A stretch of DNA of 7,022 nucleotides, taken from OCS116 cluster bacterium (GTDB lineage Bacteria; Pseudomonadota; Alphaproteobacteria; Rhizobiales; OSC116). The stretch lies in the NCBI GenBank assembly GCA_002402005.2, contig NVUS02000015.1, positions 1 through 7,022 of the forward strand, given 5' to 3'. The notes under the pieces are model-generated. The model did not search any database. It was not told the DNA's origin and saw nothing but the letters and a program-made list of their open reading frames with translations. Position numbers and translations under genes: made by a program. Shown piece after piece: positions 1-5,367 of the stretch. Position 1 is the stretch's first letter. The number at the start of each line of letters is the position of its first letter.

Positions 1-399
1 GGGTGGAACCAGCGTTATTTAAACGCGGTGAAAATAAATGGCCTTGGTGTTGATGTTGTTTTGGACGCGCCATCTAGCCAATTTAGACTGCCGGTTGGCA
101 ATTATTGGGTGAAAATTATGAGCGCGGCCATGCGGGTTGGTAAACATAAAACTGACTTGAAGCATATTGATAGCGGTATGCATTTGATTGAGGGCTCGTG
201 CGAGCATTCTGAATTTGGCGCATCTACAACCGCTTCATTGACCCGTAGTACAGGTGAAGGGGAATTGACTGTGACGGATGCCGCGCATAATTACGCTTTG
301 ATGCATCATGTTGAGATGGGTGATGTTGAGAATTGGCGGTTTGGCCATGGTGGTGAAGGGCCATCGACAAATTGTAAAATTGAATTGTGGAAATTATAG
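1..399 (+). CDS. Phage tail-fibre-like protein, C-terminal domain (5' end outside window)
   Basis: The reading frame is open from the first base, so this is probably the last 132 residues of a longer protein. A GTG at 28 is available as a start but has no convincing ribosome binding site. The pattern resembles the C-terminal beta-rich domain of many phage tail fibres: an aromatic/LN opening (NQRYLN), a central LPVGNYWVKI strand, HK near the next strand (GKHKTDLKHI), an LIEGSCEHSE segment matching the usual 'L.GSSEY' position, an S/T-rich strand pair, and the typical terminal 'KIELWKL'. In phages this domain lies at the distal tip and contacts the host surface. The next gene starts 13 to 16 bases later. 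The family call rests on remembered motif similarity, so it is likely but unproven. Whether the upstream part is intact cannot be seen. Confidence 0.6.
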   Translation, partial: GWNQRYLNAVKINGLGVDVVLDAPSSQFRLPVGNYWVKIMSAAMRVGKHKTDLKHIDSGMHLIEGSCEHSEFGASTTASLTRSTGEGELTVTDAAHNYALMHHVEMGDVENWRFGHGGEGPSTNCKIELWKL

Positions 400-412
400 G
401 TGAGGGGGGTAT

Positions 413-595
413 ATGATGGCAGATAAGCTGCTTATAGATGTGAGCACAATTGCTGGCGGTGGTGTTGTGGGCTACGCGTCCGTCATTGGCGATATTGAAA
501 ACGGGCTTGGTTTGTTATTGGTGGTATTTACTTTGATATTAACCGCGATGCGCATTTTGGTTGCCATTAATGAATGGCGAAACCGCACTAAATGA
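413..595 (+). CDS. Small single-pass membrane protein, possible phage holin
   Basis: The protein has 60 residues, or 59 if translation starts at the second ATG (416). That second start is better spaced from the strong G-rich Shine-Dalgarno sequence at 402-409. The N-terminal half is Gly/Val-rich and mostly uncharged. Residues of about 31-52 (ENGLGLLLVVFTLILTAMRI) form one clear transmembrane helix, and the protein ends in a short charged tail (NEWRNRTK). Small size, one membrane segment, a basic tail and a position right after a tail-fibre-like gene fit a holin or other lysis-cassette membrane protein. No endolysin follows: the next gene is convergent and unrelated, so a lysis cassette would be incomplete or continue elsewhere. 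It could also be a structural or superinfection-exclusion membrane peptide. The existence of the gene is well supported; its function is inferred. Confidence 0.55.
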   Translation: MMADKLLIDVSTIAGGGVVGYASVIGDIENGLGLLLVVFTLILTAMRILVAINEWRNRTK

Positions 596-605
596 GGATT
601 TACTC

Positions 606-1601
606 TCACTTGCTTGCTTTGACATAGAGATAGGCTTTTTTAAGCAGGGGACGTAGGGTTTTTAGGTAGAGATTGCCGATAATTTGGCCTTTGAAAGACA
701 AAGGCAAGATGAAATCATAAACCTCAACATAAAGATTATCAGTCCAACTGGATTTATAGGCATCATCTGGCGCTAGGAAGTCGAAAGTTTGGATTTTAGC
801 TGCCAATGCCCATTCGATGGTTTTGATCAGCTGGCAACTGCCGGGGCTATAGGATTGGAAAGCCTCATTCATTGCTCCCAAAAAGGAATAATAAGTGCCG
901 TTGTGCAAATAGCCAATTTCGGCGGCGGCAATTTCGCCATCGCATTTTAGCAATGAAAAAATACATTTAAAATCTTTATTGGGTTTTAGAATGATATTTT
1001 TGAGATTTTCTATTTCGGCTTTGCTTTCGAACAAGCGGCTTGTCTGGCCGAGACGGGTTAATTGATCTTTTTTGAGTTGAATGACCTGATTGAAAAGCTC
1101 AGCATCTATTTGCGCGTCGATTGAAGTTTCAAATTCAACTTGAAATGTCGTTTCTAGTTTTTTGAGTGCGCGGCGTTTGGACTTGCGGCTATTGGCAGAC
1201 AGGGATTTTAAATAGTCATCGAGATTGCTAAATTGGGTTAAATCAATATAGGGAGCTTTTTTATGGGCGATAATCTCACCGATATTTTTGATCAGCTGAT
1301 AAAGGTTTGAATCAGATTTGACATTGTGAAAATAAATCAGATCAATCCCATTCTGCTTTAATAATGGTATTATGTGATCTTGAAAATCATTGAGATTGCC
1401 ATTATTAATACTAGCCAAATCATTATATTGAATGATTGGCTCGCCGGACATTTCGGCAATTTTGATCCCCAATAGGCTGTTAATTTGCAGGCTCAAATCA
1501 ACAGTATTTGATGGATCGACCTCGACCGGAATGACTAGATTCTGTTTGGCCTCACTGACGTTATGCCAATGAGGTGAGGTGAATATATTGCTGTTTTTCA
1601 T
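606..1601 (-). CDS. GNAT-fold acyltransferase, CelD/BcsL (Acetyltransf_6) type
   Basis: This 331-residue cytoplasmic protein has no signal peptide. The C-terminal half carries the hallmarks of the CelD/BcsL-like branch of the GNAT/FemAB superfamily: a basic helix at residues 134-150 (LSANSRKSKRRALKKLE), an acceptor-side strand near 225-242 (AAAEIGYLHNGTYYSFLGAM), the 'YSPGSCQL' acyl-CoA-loop-like motif at 251-258, and 'FDFLAPDDAYKSSWTD' at 273-288. The last matches the family pattern of FDF, an acidic turn, then YK and W. Such enzymes transfer acyl or aminoacyl groups in polysaccharide, lipid or cell-wall metabolism; the substrate here is unknown. The start is an ATG preceded by AGG about five bases upstream. 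It is the second gene of an operon, 15 bases after the cupin-like gene, so the two probably act together. It ends 10 bases from the convergent small membrane gene. Confidence 0.75.
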   Translation of the reverse strand: MKNSNIFTSPHWHNVSEAKQNLVIPVEVDPSNTVDLSLQINSLLGIKIAEMSGEPIIQYNDLASINNGNLNDFQDHIIPLLKQNGIDLIYFHNVKSDSNLYQLIKNIGEIIAHKKAPYIDLTQFSNLDDYLKSLSANSRKSKRRALKKLETTFQVEFETSIDAQIDAELFNQVIQLKKDQLTRLGQTSRLFESKAEIENLKNIILKPNKDFKCIFSLLKCDGEIAAAEIGYLHNGTYYSFLGAMNEAFQSYSPGSCQLIKTIEWALAAKIQTFDFLAPDDAYKSSWTDNLYVEVYDFILPLSFKGQIIGNLYLKTLRPLLKKAYLYVKASK

Positions 1602-1616
1602 GATGCCTGACTGAAT

Positions 1617-2567
1617 TTATTTTGACAATTGATATGAGGGGATGTCCTTAAAGCCAATCTCTTGTGAGGGGTCGACTTGGAAATCTACGTTATATTTCAT
1701 CTTTTTGAGTTTTCTGAGTCCGCTCATTTTATGGACGCCAGCCAATGCCAAACGGGCATATAGGCCAAGGCCTGATGTCGGAGTGCTTAATTTTTCAAAC
1801 CCAAAACTATCACGCAGCAAACCATTGGCATAACGCACTGCATAATGATTGCGCAACTCTGTGGTCCAATGTTCGGTGGTTAAGGATACATTCATCACAT
1901 CGAGATTTTCAATGCGATGTGGGCCATTGATTGGCCAATGAGACATGATGCCGGGTTCTAAATCCATAATTTCGGCATAATCATCATACCATTCTTGGTA
2001 AGTGATGTCATGTTCATCAATGCGGCCAAGGATAATTTTTTCCATTTCTGCATTTTTAAGAAATGGTTCGCTATTGGGGTAGATATAAACCCGTTTGCGG
2101 CCACGAATTTGCCATAGTGCCTGGCCGGGAATGTCGCAATGATAAAACACTTTGATTTTGGGTGATGAAATCAAGATTGTCATTTTATTTTTATCGGGCA
2201 TGGTTTTGAAGCCCGGGACATTGGCTTCCATTTCTCTGAACATTTGATCTAGAACATCGCCATAAGCTGAATCTGCTTCCCACGGGCGCTGGATGTTGAT
2301 CCAAATATGACCATCACGCACCGCTTGTAGCACTTCTTCGCCACTTAAATTGCCAAATTCGCCATCACGCCAGGTGGATTTGCTGATATTGACCAAATCA
2401 TGTGTATTGACATGATAATTGGAGCGTGGGGTTTTTTCGATCAATCTGGCTAGGGCTTCATCTGAAAATAACTCATGTTCATGTAAGCTATGTTGCTCGG
2501 TGATGATATGTTTGCTAAACAATTCGGAATTTTTGGCTTGCCAATTAGGAAATATTTGATTTGTCAT
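1617..2567 (-). CDS. Cupin-like / JmjC-type Fe(II) oxygenase family protein
   Basis: This 316-residue protein lacks a signal peptide or membrane segment. The core resembles cupin_8/JmjC 2-oxoglutarate-dependent hydroxylases. 'FYHCDIPGQALWQIRGRKRVYIYP' spans residues 141-164 and supplies an H143-x-D145 metal pair followed by the usual 'W.I.G.K...IYP' strand. 'LEPGIMSHWPINGPHRIEN' at 203-221 supplies the distal His, probably H217, in the usual 'L.PG....P...H.v.N' position. Known relatives hydroxylate proteins, tRNA or small molecules using iron, oxygen and 2-oxoglutarate. About 70 residues follow the core with no motif I recognise. ATG at 2565-2567 is preceded by a weak GGGAT ribosome binding site. 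It leads an operon with the acyltransferase gene and is divergent from the PepSY/two-component operon, so expression could respond to the same regulator. The triad is seen directly; catalytic activity and substrate are inferred. Confidence 0.7.
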   Translation of the reverse strand: MTNQIFPNWQAKNSELFSKHIITEQHSLHEHELFSDEALARLIEKTPRSNYHVNTHDLVNISKSTWRDGEFGNLSGEEVLQAVRDGHIWINIQRPWEADSAYGDVLDQMFREMEANVPGFKTMPDKNKMTILISSPKIKVFYHCDIPGQALWQIRGRKRVYIYPNSEPFLKNAEMEKIILGRIDEHDITYQEWYDDYAEIMDLEPGIMSHWPINGPHRIENLDVMNVSLTTEHWTTELRNHYAVRYANGLLRDSFGFEKLSTPTSGLGLYARLALAGVHKMSGLRKLKKMKYNVDFQVDPSQEIGFKDIPSYQLSK

Positions 2568-2632
2568 TATTCTATCCCGTACAATATTATTGGTTATTCA
2601 TCTGAAAATATGTATATGATATCAACAAAGCC

Positions 2633-2724
2633 TTAAGTGAGTGTTTATAAGCCGCCGATTTATATGTTTATCACTTAAAATTGATTAGATATAAACACCC
2701 TGTCTACTTAGGTTTATTGACCTA
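2633..2724. promoter_or_regulatory. Candidate operator/leader region: TGTTTA hexamers and interleaved inverted repeats
   Basis: This is the core of the 266-base divergent region. TGTTTA occurs on the plus strand at 2642-2647 and 2665-2670 and on the minus strand at 2692-2697; a related GGTTTA lies at 2711-2716. The three plus-strand starts are 23 and 46 bases apart. Two perfect inverted repeats interleave: TTAAGTGA (2633-2640) with TCACTTAA (2671-2678), and GTGTTTATA (2641-2649) with TATAAACAC (2690-2698). A shorter dyad, TAGGT/ACCTA, sits at 2709-2724. PhoP-family regulators recognise repeated (T/G)GTTTA hexamers, classically 11 bases apart, so the hexamers suggest a binding site for the adjacent regulator, although the spacing is not classical. 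No convincing -35/-10 pair for either flanking operon was found. Confidence 0.35.
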
Positions 2725-2833
2725 TTGATGATGATATAGACGTTGGACATGAGTTTCATTCAGCTCATATTCATATTGATACAGGTATGTTGTGATGAAA
2801 TGGGGAACAGCTTTGGTATATGTAGAGTGAAAC

Positions 2834-3163
2834 ATGCGAGTTAAAAAATACGTTCAAACATTTAGAATATTCGTGCTGACGGCTTGTTTGGTTGTGGGCG
2901 GGCTGAGCTATGTGCATGCGGCCGCCAAAATTGATATAAAAATTGATTTGAACTTGCCGATTAACGCTTTGAATTTGATTAAATTGGCGGCTGTTGATTT
3001 GTCTAAAGTTCTGCCATATATTATGAGTGCGGGCGATGTGTTTCAGGGTTATGAAGTTGTGAATTACAAAGGCCAACAGGCGTTTAAATTGCGTATTTTT
3101 AACCAACAAACCGGTCGCATAAGGTATATTTATGTTGATATGGAAACCGGACGAACTCTTTAA
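2834..3163 (+). CDS. Small secreted PepSY-domain protein (FeuN-like position)
   Basis: This 109-residue protein has a classical export signal: a basic N-terminus (MRVKK), a hydrophobic core at about 11-26 and a probable cleavage site after VHA (residues 27-29). The mature part has a linker and then one PepSY-like half-domain at about 62-109. There GYEVVNYKGQQAFKLRIFN, a turn at QQTG and the closing 'YIYVDMETGRTL' match the family pattern ending in 'vDa.TG.v'. An in-frame TGA at 2828-2830 fixes ATG 2834 as the first possible ATG start; the ribosome binding site is weak. It lies 16 bases before the response regulator. In Sinorhizobium meliloti the small periplasmic protein FeuN, encoded just before feuP, restrains FeuP-FeuQ signalling. 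By position and export this gene is the natural counterpart, but orthology is inferred. Confidence 0.75.
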   Translation: MRVKKYVQTFRIFVLTACLVVGGLSYVHAAAKIDIKIDLNLPINALNLIKLAAVDLSKVLPYIMSAGDVFQGYEVVNYKGQQAFKLRIFNQQTGRIRYIYVDMETGRTL

Positions 3164-3179
3164 ATCATAAAGGCACTAT

Positions 3180-3845
3180 ATGCGGTTATTACTTGTTGAA
3201 GATGATAAAGATTTAAACCGCCAGATAAAGGCCGCATTGATAGACAATGGCTATGTGGTTGACAGTGCCTTAGATGGTGAAGAAGGCCATTTTTTAGGCT
3301 CAACCGAAGCTTATGATGCAGTGATTTTAGATTTGGGCCTACCATTAATGGATGGCCTTTCGGTATTGGAAAATTGGCGGCGTGAGCAGCATAAAATGCC
3401 GGTGCTGATTTTAACTGCACGTGATAGGTGGAATGACAAAGTGGCTGGTTTTGATGCCGGTGCTGATGATTATGTTGCGAAGCCTTTTCATATGGAAGAA
3501 TTATTAGCCAGATTGCGGGCATTGATACGCCGCGCTGCCGGCCATGCGTCGAGCGAGATTATTTGTGGCCCAATATTGTTGGATACCAAAACCTCGCGCA
3601 TTTTTGTGAATGACGCGCAGGTGAAGCTCACCTCGCTTGAATTTAGATTGCTATCTTATATGTTGCACCAGCAAGGTCGGGTGATTTCGCGCACTGAATT
3701 GGTTGAGCATTTATATGACCAAGATTTTGACCGAGACTCAAACACCATTGAAGTTTTTGTGGGGCGGATACGCAAAAAACTCGGCACAAACATGCTGAAA
3801 ACCGTGCGTGGTCTCGGCTATCAACTTATTGAAGAAGGTGTATAA
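3180..3845 (+). CDS. OmpR/PhoP-family response regulator (FeuP-like)
   Basis: The 221 residues are the normal length for this family. The receiver domain (1-115) contains the acidic pair D8/D9, phosphoacceptor D51 in 'VILDLGLPLMDG', T79 in 'LILTARD', Y98 and the invariant K101 in 'KPF', so it looks fully competent. The winged-helix DNA-binding domain (about 125-218) shows the usual 'LTSLEFRLLSYMLHQQGRVISRTEL' segment, a recognition-helix region 'SNTIEVFVGRIRKKL' and the closing 'VRGLGYQL' wing. The protein acts in the cytoplasm as a transcription factor phosphorylated by the kinase encoded next. The ribosome binding site AAAGG (3169-3173) lies six bases before ATG. With the preceding PepSY gene and following kinase gene the order matches FeuN-FeuP-FeuQ; PhoP is the other common name for such proteins. 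The family is certain, the FeuP identity probable. Confidence 0.93.
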   Translation: MRLLLVEDDKDLNRQIKAALIDNGYVVDSALDGEEGHFLGSTEAYDAVILDLGLPLMDGLSVLENWRREQHKMPVLILTARDRWNDKVAGFDAGADDYVAKPFHMEELLARLRALIRRAAGHASSEIICGPILLDTKTSRIFVNDAQVKLTSLEFRLLSYMLHQQGRVISRTELVEHLYDQDFDRDSNTIEVFVGRIRKKLGTNMLKTVRGLGYQLIEEGV

Positions 3846-5216
3846 GTGACTTCTCTCAAGCAGAGATTGTTAATATCGACCTTGGTTGGCAGCGTGATAT
3901 TGACCATCACCACTGGTATATTTTTATCGGTTTTGTTTAGCCTTTCGACCGAAAAACAATTTGACAATAGATTGCAGACCACTCTGACGGAATTGGTCGG
4001 TGCAACGCGGATTATGGACAATAAAGTGATGTTGGACTTGCAGCATTCGGCGCCGAATTTCTCGAGTCTCTTTTCGGGTTGGTACTGGCAGATTGTCGAT
4101 GGGCCGAGCGGCAAATCTTTGTTCAAATCTGTCTCACTGCACAATTCGTCTTTACTCAAACAATTTAAAGATGATGACAAAATTCGGTTGGAGAATAATC
4201 AAGGGCAAGTTTTTCGGACTTATTTAATGGGGCCGGTGCAGGATAATATTCGGGTTTATGCGCAATATATAACATTTCCGGAGCGCGACGCGCCGATTCT
4301 CTACATCATCTCGGGCAATTCTGAATTGCTAAATGCTGAAGCGCGTTCGTTTTATTGGATGATTGCGGCAGGCCTGTCCTTATTGGTGTTGGGGTTAACT
4401 TTGGGGGCGTATTTTCAGTTGCGATTTGTATTGAAGCCATTGGAGAATTTAAAAAACTATTTGGCAGAAATTAGAATTGGTGATGGGAAATCTATCGAAG
4501 GCAATTTGCCGCAAGAAATTATGCCGGTTGCCAACGAAATTAACAGTCTAATTGATGCCAATCGACAAGTGATTGAGCGTGCTAGAACCCATGTTGGCAA
4601 TTTAGCTCATGCGTTAAAAACCCCGATATCGGTATTGTTAAATGCCAGTGACAATAAAACCGATACCAACTCCAAATTGGTGTTTGAGCAAGTGAAATTG
4701 ATGAATGTGCAAATCACCCATCATCTAAACCGCGCCCGGATGATTGCCAGTACTGACACTGTGGCAACCAAAATATATGTAAGCCCTGTCGCCAGCTCCA
4801 TTGTGAATGCATTGAAGAAGATTAATTTTGATAAAAATGTGAACGTTGAGCTAAATGTTGATGAGCATGTTTGTTTTTATGGCGAAAAACAGGATTTGGA
4901 GGAATTAATCGGCAATTTAATCGACAACGCATTTAAATGGTGTGATCAGCGGGTGGTGATTAACATTCAAGCCGCGCCCAAACCTCAACAGACAAAGCAA
5001 TTGCACATTACGATTGAAGATGACGGGCCATTTATGCCACCTAAGGAATTGAAAAAGGTTTTGCAGCGTGGCCATCGGATTGATGAAAATATGGCGGGTA
5101 CTGGTTTGGGGCTTTCGATCGTTAAAGAATTAACATCATTATATAATGGTGAATTTAACTTACACCAAAGTAATTTAGGCGGATTAAAAGCAGAATTATG
5201 GTTGCCGCTAGCTTAG
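3846..5216 (+). CDS. Membrane sensor histidine kinase (FeuQ/PhoQ-like)
   Basis: This 456-residue kinase starts at a GTG that directly follows the regulator stop codon, with AGAAGG (3833-3838) as ribosome binding site, so the pair is translationally linked. Two membrane helices (about 9-31 and 170-195) flank a periplasmic sensor domain of roughly 135 residues. A HAMP-like linker follows (197-245, with 'LKPLENLK'). The dimerisation helix carries H255 in 'NLAHALKTP', the predicted phosphorylation site. The ATPase domain has an N box 'LIGNLIDNAFKW' (354-365), a G1 box 'EDDGPF' (391-396) and a G2 box 'GTGLGL' (418-423). G1 normally ends in Gly; Phe at 396 is unusual. The sensor domain is the expected contact for the secreted PepSY protein. 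The signal sensed cannot be read from the sequence; iron, osmotic or envelope cues are possible from relatives. Confidence 0.92.
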   Translation: MTSLKQRLLISTLVGSVILTITTGIFLSVLFSLSTEKQFDNRLQTTLTELVGATRIMDNKVMLDLQHSAPNFSSLFSGWYWQIVDGPSGKSLFKSVSLHNSSLLKQFKDDDKIRLENNQGQVFRTYLMGPVQDNIRVYAQYITFPERDAPILYIISGNSELLNAEARSFYWMIAAGLSLLVLGLTLGAYFQLRFVLKPLENLKNYLAEIRIGDGKSIEGNLPQEIMPVANEINSLIDANRQVIERARTHVGNLAHALKTPISVLLNASDNKTDTNSKLVFEQVKLMNVQITHHLNRARMIASTDTVATKIYVSPVASSIVNALKKINFDKNVNVELNVDEHVCFYGEKQDLEELIGNLIDNAFKWCDQRVVINIQAAPKPQQTKQLHITIEDDGPFMPPKELKKVLQRGHRIDENMAGTGLGLSIVKELTSLYNGEFNLHQSNLGGLKAELWLPLA

Positions 5217-5218
5217 TT

Positions 5219-5247
5219 TTTAGATTTGTAAGACATATAAGTCTAAA
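5219..5247 (+). terminator. Weak AT-rich hairpin after the kinase gene
   Basis: TTTAGA (5219-5224) pairs with TCTAAA (5242-5247) just after the kinase stop codon. A competing inner pair AGAC/GTCT lies at 5231-5234 and 5241-5244. The stem is AT-rich and no T-tract follows, so as an intrinsic terminator it is poor; it may only mark the end of the operon or stabilise the 3' end. Confidence 0.2.
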
Positions 5248-5256
5248 CATTTAACA

Positions 5257-5285
5257 TTGATAGGCTAATGGTAAAACTTTATCAT
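5257..5285 (+). promoter_or_regulatory. Sigma70-like promoter for the 471-residue gene
   Basis: TTGATA (5257-5262) and TATCAT (5280-5285) are separated by exactly 17 bases; each matches five of six consensus positions. The start site would fall near 5292, giving a leader of about 75 bases before ATG 5368. A second AT-rich element, TATAAT at 5321-5326, lacks a good -35. A small hairpin CTATC/GATAG (5328-5342) lies in the leader. This suggests the downstream gene can be transcribed independently of the two-component operon. Confidence 0.45.
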
Positions 5286-5367
5286 AATTTTAATCAAACT
5301 CCCTTAATATCAAAAGTTAATATAATTCTATCTACTGGATAGGCCGACATAATGGGTTTTGTATATC

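Noticed and set aside
593..608. TGAG/CTCA dyad between the convergent genes as a bidirectional terminator.
   Set aside because: The four-base arms have no T-tract and overlap both stop codons; this is too weak to call.
2717..2745. TTGACC at 2717-2722 as the -35 box of a promoter for the PepSY operon.
   Set aside because: No acceptable -10 hexamer occurs 16 to 18 bases downstream; TATAGA at 2735-2740 is only 12 bases away.
2749..2844. A 31-codon plus-strand ORF (starting MSFIQLIF) that overlaps the start of the PepSY gene by 11 bases, as a possible leader peptide.
   Set aside because: It has no clear ribosome binding site, and such short frames are common in AT-rich intergenic DNA. There is no attenuator structure after it.
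2771..3109. A 112-codon minus-strand frame opposite the PepSY gene.
   Set aside because: The plus-strand product has a clear signal peptide and PepSY motif; the opposite frame has low-complexity composition with no domain and no ribosome binding site.
3160..3522. A 120-codon minus-strand frame opposite the response regulator.
   Set aside because: It lies antisense to an unmistakable receiver domain, and its His- and Leu-rich product looks like a shadow of that gene's codons.
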